Assembly (NCBI GenBank): GCA_024803745.1
Contig: JANJXV010000101.1
Coordinates: 558,001-622,000 of the forward strand
Origin: Megascapheus bottae
Lineage: Eukaryota; Chordata; Mammalia; Rodentia; Geomyidae
Direction of reading: 5' to 3'
DNA length: 64,000 nucleotides
In this document: positions 47,060 to 58,290 of the stretch, in pieces
Layout: each line of letters begins with the position of its first letter
Numbering within the stretch: the stretch's first letter is position 1
Position numbers and translations under genes: made by a program
Notes under the pieces: model-generated
Databases searched by the model: none
What the model was told of the DNA's origin: nothing
What the model saw: only the letters and a program-made list of their open reading frames with translations

Positions 47060-47170
47060 ATGTTCATTCAGCAGGTTTCTCATGTTGAGTACAACAGACT
47101 ACATAAAGGTAAAGCAAAAAGTAATTCTTGTCCTATAGGATTTAGTCTAGAAAGAGAAATAGAAATCTTA
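47060..47170 (+). mobile_element. Possible L2/MIR-like ancient remnant
   Basis: Weak resemblance (CTTGTCCTATAGGATTTAGTCTAG, split as CTTGTCCTATAGG and ATTTAGTCTAG) to the L2 segment CTTGCCCTCATGGAGCTTACATTCTAG. Low confidence. Confidence 0.3.
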
Positions 47171-47585
47171 TTATACAGGTGAAATTTGTTTTTGTAGAGC
47201 TCACTGTGAAACCAACAGTAAAAATACCTACTTAGTATGAGGATAACTATGTACATGTTAAGACTTGAAGGAAGAGTATAAGGGTAGGGCAATAATCTCT
47301 ACCATGAAAGAAGAACCCCATACTTGGAGTTTGCAGTACATACAGAAATCTACATAATAGTTCAAGGTAGCTCTCAGGAACGAGAAACTACCAGAATAAA
47401 TGAAGCTCATACCACTGAGAAAATCTGAAAAAGTTCTCAGGAAATTTGTGAGACCTACATACATACACAGTTAATTATTTGAAATGTAAATATAATTGAG
47501 AATGCTATATTTATTTTTAAATCCGTATTCCCAGTGATCACATAAGTCCTGAGTAGAAAGTATATCAGAAGAAAAATCACAATTG

Positions 47586-47692
47586 CAAACATGAGAAAGG
47601 GTAGTAATGTTTGTGAAGTAATATATCTTCTATCTGGCAAATATAATATAGCCCTTCTATTAATTACAATAAAAATACCTTAAAAAAGAAAA
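47586..47692 (+). mobile_element. LINE-1 3' terminus, short
   Basis: CAAACATGAGAAAGGGTAGT, then CTTCTATCTGGCAAATATAA and TAATTACAATAAAAATACC with an A-rich tail. Only about 105 bp. The G tract is absent. Confidence 0.85.
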
Positions 47693-48236
47693 TTTACATT
47701 TTCCGACAGTATTTGTGGAGCATTATATTTCTGCTTTTGTTAGCTCCAATTTCTACAGGCAGATCTACATATGAACATTCCTGGACAGTCTTCACTTTAA
47801 AATGTTGATTCAGTACCCAAGTAATTTTAACTCCCTTAGTCCATAGGCTATGGGAGTGAAATCACAATTTCAACAAGTGCTGGAGGCCTAGGATGTATAG
47901 GTATAGGTACCAGAATATACCTAGACAGCTTTATCATATCCATGTTCCTCCATAATGCCTAATATTCTCTATGTGATCCATTCTTGTACTAGAACTATTA
48001 CTCTTCAAAAACCTCAAGGTGTTCAAGGAAGAACTGAGCTTCTTTCCCAAAAGAAATGCCAGTTCCTTAATAGCAGGGTATATACCTCAGATTATATCTT
48101 AACCTTTCACCATTACAATTGTAATTATAATTAACTTTTGTTGAGTTTTTGTTGCAGACCCTGTTAAAAAGAGACTTAAATAAATTAGAGATCTAATTAA
48201 ACTCGACAGTTCAGTAACTATTTCTTAAATGCTTTC

Positions 48237-48246
48237 CTCTCCCACA
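48237..48246 (+). repeat. Target-site duplication of the L1 at 48247-48490 (left copy)
   Basis: CTCTCCCACA is repeated exactly at 48491-48500, flanking the minus-strand L1. Confidence 0.75.
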
Positions 48247-48490
48247 TTTTTTTACATTTTAAATATATTTTTGTAATTAATAGAAGGGTTACATTATATT
48301 CACCAGATAGAAGGTGAATTACTTCACATACATTGATACCCTTTCTCATGTCTTGTTCCCCATTTCCCTCCCTCCATCCTCGCCACTCATCTTGTTTTCC
48401 CCCCTTCCCTATCCTATTTCAAATAACCAAATAAACATATACAATATATCAGATAAAAGGTAAAATACCGTTACAATATGAGGTAACCAA
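48247..48490 (-). mobile_element. LINE-1 3' end, minus strand, with target-site duplication
   Basis: Reversed terminus (TTTTTGTAATTAATAGAAGG), older-group variant 'TATATTCACCAGATAGAAGG', reversed G tract, ending at GAGGTAACCAA. It is flanked by a CTCTCCCACA duplication (48237-48246 and 48491-48500). Confidence 0.93.
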
Positions 48491-48506
48491 CTCTCCCACA
48501 ATTTTT

Positions 48507-48689
48507 TTGCCAGTCCTGGGCTTAAGCTCAGGGCCTGAGGACTGTCCCTGGACTTTCTCAAGGCTAGAACTCTACCACTTGAGCCTCAGCACCACTCCTG
48601 GCTTTTAAGTATATGGTACCAAGGAATCGAACCCGGGTCTTCATGTATGCTAGTCAAGCACTCTACCGCTACGCCAAACTCCCAGTCCA
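48507..48689 (-). mobile_element. IDL-Geo-like dimeric SINE with target-site duplication
   Basis: Reversed Geo unit (GCCAGTCCTGGGCTTAAGCT ... CTTTCTCAAGGCTAGAACTC) then reversed ID-like unit ('GTCAAGCACTCTACCGCTAC'). It is flanked by CTCCCACAATTTTT at 48493-48506 and 48690-48703, so it inserted into the right-hand duplication of the older L1. Confidence 0.95.
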
Positions 48690-48703
48690 CTCCCACAATT
48701 TTT

Positions 48704-50663
48704 ATAGTTAATTTTCAACATAGCATCTAGTGAGTATCACCAATACATTTGTTCACCCTGTGTCCCACCATTTCAGTGCCCCTCTCCCTCCCCCAAATAG
48801 ATAACATACATACCAGACAAAAGGTACAGAAATCACAAGTGGTGGCAAAGGAGAAAACAGACAAACATCAAAAAGACAAAAGGCAAAAATCAAAAGGCAA
48901 ACAGCAAAAACCAAAGTCTTATCTCCATCTCTTGTAGTTCATTTCTATAAATCGTATTTCTGTATGATCATATGCACATAGCTATTGAGTTTTTTGATCT
49001 AGAATGTGCCTATAATTCTCCAAGTAAAAACATTGGAAAGTAAAAGACAAAAATTCACTAGGATATGATAAAGTATACAGGACTGTGAACACTCACACTG
49101 TAAGACCAGAGGAGGATATTATTATTCTTCTCTTCCAAAATCTCACTATATAATAAGCACTGGTATTTCTTGGCATGGTGGCTTTGAAGGCTCCTGGGCA
49201 TCACCTCATTTCTATATACTTTAAAGCCAAATCAACTCTCATCTCACCTTACCCTCTCTCCTGTATTTCTAAAATAGCTGCACAAATGGGGGTTTAAAGT
49301 GTTAAAACTATGACTGGAATTAAGAAAGGGAAACTAATGTGTGTGTCCAGTCTTAGAGATCAAGAACATGCACAAGCATTGACTTGACTCATTTAAATCT
49401 TGATGTTTTCAAGCAGTTCCTATGTTGCTCTGAGTGTCTATTAATACCGAGTACCCGCTCTGCCTCACTCAGCCTTCACATTACTACACCATTTCTTTTC
49501 CAGTTAGTTTACCAGATCAATATAAAGTTAAAAATGCTGATGGAACTATTTGAAATGGAAGACTAGGAGACTTAAGGGGGATTATGTAGGCTCTCAGAAA
49601 TGATTTGAAGAGTTAAATCTCTGTTGGCTTTAGAAAGATTTTTAAAATTGACATTCTGGCACATTGCTTCAAGGACATAACAACTTTGAAGTACAACAAC
49701 CGAAATGATAATGCTAAAAAGAAAATATCTACTCTAGGACAGCAAAAGGCTTAAGGTAATTTGTCCCAGTAATAAGTTTTAAAAACTGTACTCTCCATGA
49801 TTTGGAGATACAAATGAAACTTTATTACAGAATATGGAATTCATTCTTTGCTCTGATGGGAATACTGGCCCTACAAAGAAAAAAATACAATATTGTTATA
49901 AATTTTAAAAAGTTAAAAGTAATACAATGGCAAGCCCTCAAATCTGTCCACTAAGAATAAAACTATTGATTGTATACTTACTAAATTTAATCTGAAAAGC
50001 CTCAGAAATGTTGAATTTCTCTTTTTAGGCCCAGCCTAAAAACACTTTTTCCCTTATTTGGACATTATGTTATTTAAGATGCAGTAATTTAAACAAGAGA
50101 AACACAACCCAAATTTACTTTACATAAAGAAGAAAGTTTACAGCTCATGTCCTGGAACGACAGTAGGTTGGGATATGATTTCCCAAAAGGTCAATAATGT
50201 CTCACAGTTTTGACAGTTTTCTCATTATCTTGCATTTCTCCTCCTTGTTCTGTTTATTCTTTGGAACCCTCTACTACACCATCCTAACAAGCTTCTAACA
50301 CCAATACCCTTTGAAATAAAGACAACTGCCTCCCAAAAGTTTGATGAGAGACTCTGGAAGTTAACTTGTTGCCCCCAATAAGGCAATAAGTCAAACTCAA
50401 TCATTTTGATCAAATTTTTGGTTCATATTTCTGTACTATTACATCAATGTGTGGTACTAGTTTTAAGGCATGGACCATTAGGGATATTGTTTTTTTCTAT
50501 CTAAACATTTACCCATATCTATAAATTCTAATCTGCTTTGGTTGTTTTTGACAGACACAAATAAAATGACTTTCAAAATTATATTACTACTTGATTTGTA
50601 AAATGTACTATATTATCCATCACAAAACAGTAGTATATATAATCAACAGTTAACTAAAATATG
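48704..50663. other. Unique DNA, nothing recognised
   Basis: A locally repetitive AAAAGACAAAAGGCAAA-type stretch lies near 48868-48912. No gene or repeat family can be supported. Confidence 0.45.
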
Positions 50664-50902
50664 GCCAGGCACATGCTCATTCCAATAATCCTAGCTACCC
50701 AAGACGCTCACATATGAGGACAGGAGCTCAAAGCTAGCACGGGCAGGAAAGCCCAGGAAATTCTTATCTCCAATTTGCCACCAAGAAATCAAAGGCAGAG
50801 CTGTTATACAAGTGGCTGAGTATTAACATCAAGTGAAAAATCTAGTGGATAGCAGCCTGACATCAGTTCAAGGCCCAGATACTGGCATACATACACAAAA
50901 AG
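50664..50902 (+). mobile_element. B1-like/Geo chimeric SINE, diverged
   Basis: 'GGCCAGGCACATGCTCATTC', TAATCCTAGCTACCCAAGAC, a linker 'CTTATCTCCAATTTGCCACC', then a degraded Geo unit ('GAGCTGTTATACAAGTGGCT') ending CATACACAAAAAG. Confidence 0.78.
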
Positions 50903-51465
50903 TTAATTAAAATACAATGAATCAATATCAAACCATGTAATCATAATTCAAACTATATTTGCTTCCCTGACTTTTCCAGATATGATGAAGGTTGAATATT
51001 CTCCACATAGTCACACTGTTTGAGAGAGCTAATAGGCAAAGCAATATCACTGAAAACTTTTGAGCAAAAGTTTCAAGCCTAATATTAATTTATTTAAAAT
51101 GTTTGAGAAAGTTTGCACAGAAAATTTAAAAAAATATTATTTGGTTTTACCCCACTTTCTCAAAACTCCTTATATTCGATAGCAGAAGAAATGGAACGGT
51201 ACAGCATTAACTTATGCACATATCAGCTGTTTCTATCTTAACTAGGAAGCACTGTTTCATCTCTTATCAGACACAAAATGGATTGAAAGTTAATTGGAAA
51301 AGTATTTCAGAAGAAAAGTGGTAGAGAAAGGTCTAATAGGTTTTTGAAGATGTAAAGATTCATATTTTTATGTTGGAAAGGATACCAAACCAGAGAAAAG
51401 TTTCTAGTTAAGAACACAGTGAATATTTTTAATGTATGAAAAACCTAGCTACAATACAGCAAAAT

Positions 51466-51496
51466 AATAATAGTAATAATAATAATAATAATAAAT
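51466..51496 (+). repeat. (AAT)n microsatellite
   Basis: About nine AAT units with one G interruption. Confidence 0.92.
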
Positions 51497-51589
51497 CTAC
51501 AGTTCCACTATACCTAGCAGGTCATGAAATATTTGTGATAAGCTTGAACAACCACTTTTTCATGAACTTAATAATTTTTTCTTTTCTTT

Positions 51590-51855
51590 TCTTTTTTGGT
51601 TAGTCTTGGGTCTTGAACTCTGGGCCTGGGCGCTGCCCCTGAGCTCTTCACCAAATAAAGGTTATACCCTTTATTTTAAAAGCTATACCTTTTCAAATTA
51701 ACATTAAAACTTATACCACTTCTGCTTTTCTGGTGGTTAATTGGAGATAAGAGTCTTACAGACTTTCATGCCCAGGCTGGCTTTGAACTACAATACTCAG
51801 ACCTCAGTCTTCTGAGTGGCTAGGATTACAGGTGTGGGTCACTAGCTCCTAGCTT
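51590..51855 (-). mobile_element. B1-like/Geo chimeric SINE, minus strand, with internal insertion
   Basis: Reversed Geo words (GGGTCTTGAACTCTGGGCCT, GCCCCTGAGCTCTTC), about 60 bp of extra AT-rich sequence (51650-51715) with a duplicated 'TATACC(C)TTT' motif, then the reversed linker 'GGTGGTTAATTGGAGATAAG' and B1-like end ('CTAGGATTACAGGTGTGGGT'). Confidence 0.85.
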
Positions 51856-52065
51856 AATCTTTTTTGCTAAGTACTCACTTTGTTTTCAGATGAGGGACTG
51901 CTTTCCCAAGAGCCCTCTTTGTCTCTTGATATCACCTCAAAAACCTTCTTCTTTTCAGTCACCATCTGTGGCTGCCTGCCTAGATATTATATATTCTTCC
52001 TGACCCCTGGAACTTGATCTGCATATATTATCATTGTGCATATAGTAGTTGTGTAGTTCTTTTTT

Positions 52066-52245
52066 TGCCAGTCATGGGCTTGACCTCAGGGCCTGGGCAC
52101 TGTCCTTGGACTTTCTCAAGGCTCAGCACTCTACCACTTGAGCCTCAGCACCACTTCCAGCATTTTTCTATGTATGTGGTACCAAGGAATTGAACCCTGG
52201 TCTTCATGCATGCTAGGCAAGCACTCTGCCACTAGACTGTTGCCA
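52066..52245 (-). mobile_element. IDL-Geo-like dimeric SINE, minus strand
   Basis: TTTTTTTGCCAGTCATGGGC, GGGCCTGGGCACTGTCCTTG, then reversed ID unit ('GCATGCTAGGCAAGCACTCT'). Near full length and well preserved. Confidence 0.95.
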
Positions 52246-52782
52246 TTATTATTTGAATGGTGTTGGGTGTGTCTGGTGTTTACAGAGGAAATGGGTGTAG
52301 GAATCTGAGTGGATCAGGTCAAGAAATTTTCCTTTTGTGTGGTGAGTACTATGGAATTAGCGTCAAGCATTGACCAGCAACTGACCTTTCTCATGGGACC
52401 TGGAACAGAATTTCCTCTGCTGTGATGGACTCCATACTGACAGACATAGCCACACCCTAGACTTCAAGAGTTTAGGTGACCTATCACCAGCTTTGATCAA
52501 TTTTGTGAAAGACAGGCTGTTCACCCTGGCATTTGCAGACAATTACCAAATATAGTGATACTCATGGAGACATTTAGCTTGTCGACTGCTTCACAGATAG
52601 GTTTTTCTGCTCATAAGTATTTCACTGTACAGCTGTCATTAAGACCTAAATGCTCAGGCTTACAGAATACACATTATTCTCACTTATTTTATTGTGTCAA
52701 AGTGGTTATGTGGTACTTCTGTATTTCCTGAATAAATATCAGTTTTAAAGTATAGCCGTCTTTCAAAAAATGTTTTTGTTTT

Positions 52783-53003
52783 TAAGCTCACACCTGTAAT
52801 AGTAGCTACTCAGGAGGCTTAGGTCTTGAGGATCATGGTTCAAAGCCAGCCCAGGCAGAAAAGTCCGCATGAGACTCTTCTCTCCAATTAACCACTCAAA
52901 AACCAGTAGTGGAGCTGTACCTCAAAATGGTAGAAAAGAGAGCTCAGGGACACCCACCATCTAGGTTTTGAGTTCACACCCCATGACTGACTTAAAAAAA
53001 AGT
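52783..53003 (+). mobile_element. B1-like/Geo chimeric SINE
   Basis: AAGCTCACACCTGTAATAGT, CTACTCAGGAGGCTTAGGTC, GCCAGCCCAGGCAGAAAAGT, linker CTCCAATTAACCACTC, then the Geo unit ending CCATGACTGACTTAAAAAAA. Near full length. Confidence 0.92.
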
Positions 53004-53311
53004 TTAATTTTGCTGATATTCCCAGAATTAATTCTATTTTGACCTTTTGGGACAGTGGGCTGGTGGGCTGGAGGACTTTCAGTCTCTCTGGATCTCAACA
53101 CTATGATTATGGATGCAGGAAGGCGTCTCTAGGGATTATGGGTAAAACCTATACTCAATAAACACCTAGGTCCTGTAATAACTCTGTAGGTTCCTATCCT
53201 TACTGTGCAAAGTCATCATAAACATGGCAACTTATGACAGTATACAAACAATAATAGAACTCAAGAAAACAGCACTGTTTTCTAGTACCTTTTCTCTAAA
53301 AAAAAAAAAAG

Positions 53312-53640
53312 GTGGGGCAGTGGCAGTGGCTCAAGTCTATAATTCTAGCTACCTGGGAGCCAGAGATTGGAAGATCAAGATTCAAGGCTAGTCTAGTTCA
53401 AAAAATAAATAAATAAATAGTTTCTGAGATTCCATCTCAACAGTGGTACACCCTGGGGAAGCATAACAAAAAGGATTGCAGTCCAGGCTGGCCCAGGCAT
53501 AAAGCAAAATCCTATCTGGAACATAATCAAACCAGCAAGTGGTCGGCAGCGTGATTCAAGAGATAGAGCACCTGTCTTTGCAAGCTCAGAATCCTGAGTT
53601 CAAATCCTAGCATTGCAAACTAAAAAGCAAAAACAAGAGC
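53312..53640 (+). mobile_element. Composite B1/tRNA SINE of about 300 bp
   Basis: B1-like start (GGGGCAGTGGCAGTGGCTCA, GCTACCTGGGAGCCAGAGAT), an (AAAT)n run at 53400-53420, a second B1-like part (GCAGTCCAGGCTGGCCCAGG), then a tRNA-like unit ('GAGATAGAGCACCTGTCTTT', AGTTCAAATCCTAGCATTG) and an A-rich tail. Confidence 0.72.
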
Positions 53641-54280
53641 AAAAGCGTGTGTCCATGCCTGGCGTGCCATTCACTGGCAGCAGAAACTCAGAAGGAGGCG
53701 GGAGTTGTAAGACAGGATAGGAACATTTAGTTTAATTGCCTGGGGAGGGTCAGAAACAACTCTTTGTTCAGCCCCACCAAGCTAATTAGTTGAAAAAACA
53801 ACATTCTCAGCCCATAAACAAGAGTCTTTTTTTTTCTATAAGCAATTAGGAATGACCCTAATCTTATTCACTTAAACATACATCCCACAGCAAAGCTGGA
53901 AAGACACCAAAGCATTGGAAAGACACCAAAGTTGAGGCTGCACAACTGCCTTTGTGAATCCTCAAAGCTTCCCAATGAAAGATCAACTGCCCTTCCTTCG
54001 AAGATTTTCTTCTTTGCTTTCTCCTGAGCATAAATTTCCAGATGTGCAGCAGGTGACAGCAGGAAGCCAGAGTTCTAACCCATCATACTAACCCAGCCCT
54101 TCCCCTGCCCAACCTCACACCTCACACATTGCTCCCTACTGGACAGTTTGCATTGTCTCTGCCTTCTGCCAGCCTGGAAATACTGTGAGGCCCAGTGAAG
54201 AGCCATCACCTGCCATCTGAGTGCTCTACTGCTTTACACAGGGAAAGGATGAAGCAAACTATTGTTGAATAAACCAATGG
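53641..54280. other. Unique DNA, nothing recognised
   Basis: More GC-balanced than the first 50 kb. No exon or repeat family supported. Confidence 0.45.
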
Positions 54281-54283
54281 AGG

Positions 54284-54312
54284 ATGGATGGATGGATGGA
54301 TGGATGGATATG
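54284..54312 (+). repeat. (GGAT)n microsatellite
   Basis: About six GGAT units, followed by further degenerate GATG/GGAT copies to about 54380. Confidence 0.92.
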
Positions 54313-54382
54313 AAAGGAAGGAAGATAGATGGATGATGGATAGAAGGATAGGGAATGGATAGGATAGATGATGGGTGGAAAG

Positions 54383-54565
54383 GTTAAAGAGAGGAAGAAA
54401 GGAAAAAGGAGGAAAGAGGAGGACGGGAGTTTCTTTAATAGGGAATAAAGAGATCATTTGTTAGTATAAAGATTTGCAAATGATCACAGCAAATAACACT
54501 TCAAATGGGAGAGAGGGGAGAAGAGGAAGAGGGGGGGGGAGAGGGAGAGAGGAGGGGTGAGGCTG
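54383..54565 (+). repeat. Two purine-rich tracts
   Basis: G/A-rich stretches at about 54383-54430 and 54507-54565, separated by unique AT-rich DNA. Open frames covering them are low-complexity. Confidence 0.8.
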
Positions 54566-54906
54566 GTGCTCCAAGGTTGAGGGGTAACTTAAAAAAAATA
54601 ATCCAACTAACTGAAAGAATGACTGGTGCAGCCAGGAGCAGAATTCAAATTTTGGAGCTCTATTCTCCCAGCTGGGCACTTAAGAGTTTGGCTCGTGTGG
54701 TGGTGGCAGTTCACGGAGAGTTCAAATCCCCTCACAGACACGTGTGGGTGAATAAGTGGCATAGTCTTTCTTTCTTCCAAGTGCTTGATAGAAGCTTCCA
54801 GATGTATGGGGGTGTGCATAAGAGAGCCTCGAGTGCTCCACTCTCGATGGAGTCTATAAATATGCATGTTGGGTATCATGAATCATTTAGAGCTGGCTTG
54901 GTTGCT

Positions 54907-54913
54907 TTTCTTT

Positions 54914-54973
<60 letters not shown>

Positions 54974-55012
54974 TTTTTCTTTCCCTTCCTTCCTTCCTTC
55001 CTTCCTTCCTGG
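54907..55012 (+). repeat. (TTTC)n followed by (TTCC)n microsatellite
   Basis: About 17 TTTC units (54907-54980) change to TTCC units (about 54982-55010). It is pure pyrimidine on +. Confidence 0.96.
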
Positions 55013-55496
55013 CTATCTAACTTTATTCTTGAAACTTCTTGCTAAGTTTGAAAGGACACCAAGGCGGAGAGAAATGTAGTTACCAGCGAGCTTGAGGCTT
55101 AGGGGTGAACACTTGGGCTCTTTCACCACTTTCAGAATTTGTTATCTCCGCTTATTTCGCTTTGGACTTTGAGTTTACTTCCCCTCGTGGGGGCTCTGTC
55201 TCCACGTCAGAACAAAGGGATACTAAGTCCACGCAGTGTGTGGATATAAAACACTAGTACAGCAGACAGAAGGAGCACGCAGAATGGCTGGCCTCCTTCC
55301 TTTCCTCGTATGACTCTAGTCCACAGCCAAATCTAACTACATCATACGACAGCCAGGCCTCAAAGGTTAGCAATTACCAGTCAATAAATGTTGCTCAAAT
55401 AGAAAGTAATGGAGGAAGCTGCTTCTGACAGGGTCTCAGCCAAGCTATGCTACAGTAAGAAAACACTAAGTCTGTTGTTTTCATATCCTATGCTCT

Positions 55497-55592
55497 CCCT
55501 TCTTCCTCCCTTTTTCTCTCTCTCTCCTTCCCTCCTTTCTTCCCTCCCCCCTCCCTCCCTCCTCCTCCTCTCCTTTTCCCTCTCCCTCTCTT
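55497..55592 (+). repeat. (TCCC)n-type pyrimidine tract
   Basis: Almost exclusively C and T for about 95 bp, directly preceding a minus-strand SINE. Confidence 0.88.
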
Positions 55593-55797
55593 CTGGTGTA
55601 AGACTTGAACCCAGAACTTCACATATGCTAGCCAAACATGGGACTACTTGTGTCACACCCCATCCCTAGATACTGATTGTTTTATTTTTGTGTTTTTGGA
55701 GACAGAGTCCCTCTACTACCTTTATCTGAGTTGGCCTTGGTCTTGTGATTCTCTCAAGTAGCTGGAATGACAGATTTGTGGTACTATACCTGGCTAT
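55593..55797 (-). mobile_element. ID/B1 composite SINE, minus strand
   Basis: Reversed tRNA-like unit (ACTTGAACCCAGAACTTCAC, 'ATGCTAGCCAAACATGGGAC'), then reversed B1-like unit (GGAGACAGAGTCCCTCTACT, GTTGGCCTTGGTCTTGTGAT, AAGTAGCTGGAATGACAG). Confidence 0.72.
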
Positions 55798-57292
55798 CAT
55801 AAATAACCTCTTCCATCCTCATACTTTGTGTTTGCCTGGATAGCTTTGTCACCCCCCTCCAGTCCACCCCCAGGGTGTTGTTCTAGAAACTGCCATCATA
55901 GAAAAAAAAACATTAACCTACCATCGATGGTCCACAGGTAAACACCTGACCCAATCAGAGTCCTCCTCTGAGATCGGGATACTGGGAACTTGTATTGATT
56001 GTATTGGTTTGCCAGATCAGCTTGAGACCTGCTGATATCTGTGTCTACTTTCACATGGACACATAGATATCATATGATATTCTCCCACAGAGGAGTGGAG
56101 AATGCCAGTCTAAGTGAAGAGATTGGGTAGGAAAAGGCGATTCAAAGATAAGACGAACTGATAGAAGAGGTGGGCGTGGAAATGTGGAAAAGTCCCAGTT
56201 TCCACTCAGACACATGACCTGCTCACGTGCCTTCCACGAATCACCCCAGTATTCTGATTTCCTGAAACTCACCATGTTTCTGTCACAACCAAGAGTCAAG
56301 GTCTGCCAACTTTAACGTTTTGGTTAAGTTCAAAATAATTTCAAATTACTCTTTTATTTCAGATCATTTCCATGTGAATTCTTGCCCACTAAGAAAACAG
56401 GAAGAATGGTTTTCTAGAACCATCCACTCACCCCCACCCACCTACCTACAGAGTATACCTCACTCAGACCAGTGCCCCAGCTAAGGACTGGAAGCTACTC
56501 TGTCTACATTCTAACAGCTGGCTCCTAGTGCCTCTCCTGAAGGAATGGCTTCTATCTGTCACTGCATGTGGGCTGGTTCAGTTTGGAATTGGAGTGGGGG
56601 AGAGTGAGGGATAGTTTAGAACCAGAGCGGAAGATCTCCTTTCAAGCAACTGACCTCACTCAATGAGAACAAGGAGAGCCAGCAAGGTCAGTATGTGAAC
56701 TTGGCCTATATCCAAGGAACATATACAGTCTCCACTCAAACCTTTCTGTCTGGAATATAATAGGCCCTGAGAGACAGCCTATGAGCCAGTGAACTTGACC
56801 CCAACAGCCATCCTTCACTTTTCTCACCTCCAACACCCTCCCCCGCAAACTTCTTCCCTCTCCATTAAGTGTCCCTGGCCCTAAAGCTGTCACACCTTCC
56901 CAGGAAAGGAATCATTTCTAGTTTCATGTTGCATAATATGAAGCAAGGATTTGAGGACAATGGTTTCAAATCTAATTATGGTACTACATGGACCTCCTGT
57001 CTGACCTCGGCTTTCAAGATCAATACAGATGTTTTGTCTGTTTCCATCATCTGGGTAGTTTTCAAACCAAAGTTAAGTTTACTCCCAGGTTCAGTGCTGA
57101 GTCTTTCTAGAAGAGAGCCCTTCCATATAGAAAGGGCACACTACCATCTAATGGGGCATCTTGGCCTTCAAAACTTTCTGGTAGGATCCATGTTCCCAGC
57201 CACCCCCTCTCCTCCCCCCCCACAGATGGGCATTAAAAATATTTGTAGGGTGAATTAAAGGGAACGAAGGTAGTTAGAAATTTTGTTAGTGT
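55798..57292. other. Unique DNA, nothing recognised
   Basis: A segment near 55920-56040 has LTR-like words ('CTGACCCAATCAGAGTCCTC') but I could not assign a family. No exon supported. Confidence 0.4.
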
Positions 57293-57525
57293 AAACTGGG
57301 TACCAGTGGCTCATGCCTGTAACACTGGCAACTCAGGAGGCTGAGATCTGAGGATCTGAGGTTCAAAGTCAGCCCAGGCAGGAAAATTTATGAAACTCTC
57401 ATGTCTAATTAACACTGTGGCTTAACCAGAGAGTTCTAAGCATCAATCAACCAATCATTCAGTCAGTCAATCTAAGGGTCAGCACCCAGGTTCTGAGTTC
57501 AACACTCAGTTCTGGCATGTGTGTG
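57293..57525 (+). mobile_element. B1-like/Geo chimeric SINE, with rearranged right part
   Basis: ACCAGTGGCTCATGCCTGTA, CAACTCAGGAGGCTGAGATC, GTCAGCCCAGGCAGGAAAAT, then a shortened linker and an expanded AATCAACCAATCATTCAGTC repeat before the Geo end (CAGGTTCTGAGTTCAACACT). Confidence 0.82.
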
Positions 57526-57534
57526 AGCATACTT

Positions 57535-57590
57535 TTGTGTGTGCGCGCGTGTGTTTATGCATGTGTACACACACACGCACACACACATAA
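57535..57590 (+). repeat. Alternating purine-pyrimidine tract (TG/CG/CA)
   Basis: GTGTGTGCGCGCGTGTGTTT, a short TATGCATGTG spacer, then ACACACACACGCACACACAC. Confidence 0.9.
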
Positions 57591-57619
57591 TCTTAACAGA
57601 GCATACATTTTTTTTAAAA

Positions 57620-57700
57620 CCAGGTTCAGAAAAGTTGGATGTCTTGCTCAACATCACACAGCTCATGTGGCAAGATTGGAACTCTAGGTAATCAGTGGTT
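57620..57700 (-). mobile_element. MIR fragment
   Basis: Reversed MIR core words: GGTTCAGAAAAGTTGGATGT, CTTGCTCAACATCACACAGC, GTGGCAAGATTGGAACTC. Confidence 0.65.
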
Positions 57701-57884
57701 GATCACCTATTACTGGTGTCCTGCTTGACATGGAGGCTAATAATGCTAACATTCATTAACTCTACCAAGAATCTCATAATTTAAAAGAAGACCAAGGGAT
57801 GAGTACATTTGTATAATGGTTACTACTGATTGCCATTATTGACTGAGTTTCGTGCCTGTAACCCCATCCTCCCATGCATATACA

Positions 57885-58050
57885 TTCTCATGTAATCCGT
57901 CTTAGAATGGTATGAGAGGACAGATGATACTTTACAAGTAGGGAAACTGAGGCACAGAAAGTTCAGTTGTTTCGCCTGGGTCACCACACAAGTCCACAGC
58001 CACTCAGTAGCTGGACCAAGGTAGACCCCAGAGACCTGTGCTCTTTGCCT
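57885..58050 (-). mobile_element. MIR SINE
   Basis: Reversed MIR: 'TTTACAAGTAGGGAAACTGA' and GGCACAGAAAGTTCAG, 'GTCCACAGCCACTCAGTAGC', then CAGAGACCTGTGCTCTTTGC. Clear order over about 150 bp. Confidence 0.82.
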
Positions 58051-58093
58051 TGAGCATTGACATCCCCAGGCATAAGATGGGAAGCACGATCTT

Positions 58094-58108
58094 CAAGAAC
58101 CATTTTTT
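58094..58108 (+). repeat. Target-site duplication of SINE (left copy)
   Basis: CAAGAACCATTTTTT recurs exactly at 58291-58305 around the minus-strand SINE. Confidence 0.92.
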
Positions 58109-58290
58109 GCCAGTCCTGGGCCTTGAACTCAGGGCCTGAGCACTGTCCTTGGGCTTTCTCAAGGCTAGAGCTCTACCTCTTGAGTTACAGCACCATTTCT
58201 GGCTTTTTTCTATGTATGTGGTACAGAGGAATTGAACCCAGGTCCTTGTGCATGCTAGGCAAACACTCTACCACTAGAGCACTCCTGGCC
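58109..58290 (-). mobile_element. IDL-Geo-like dimeric SINE with 15 bp target-site duplication
   Basis: Reversed Geo unit (GCCAGTCCTGGGCCTTGAAC, GGGCTTTCTCAAGGCTAGAG), reversed ID unit ('GCATGCTAGGCAAACACTCT') and final CTCCTGGCC. Flanks are exact 15 bp copies. Full length. Confidence 0.97.

Noticed and set aside
54505..55020. 171-codon open frame
   Set aside because: It begins in a purine tract and ends in a (TTTC)n microsatellite. The middle has no recognisable domain.
55245..55251. TATAAAA word as a possible core promoter
   Set aside because: Single weak motif without initiator, CpG enrichment or exon signals nearby.
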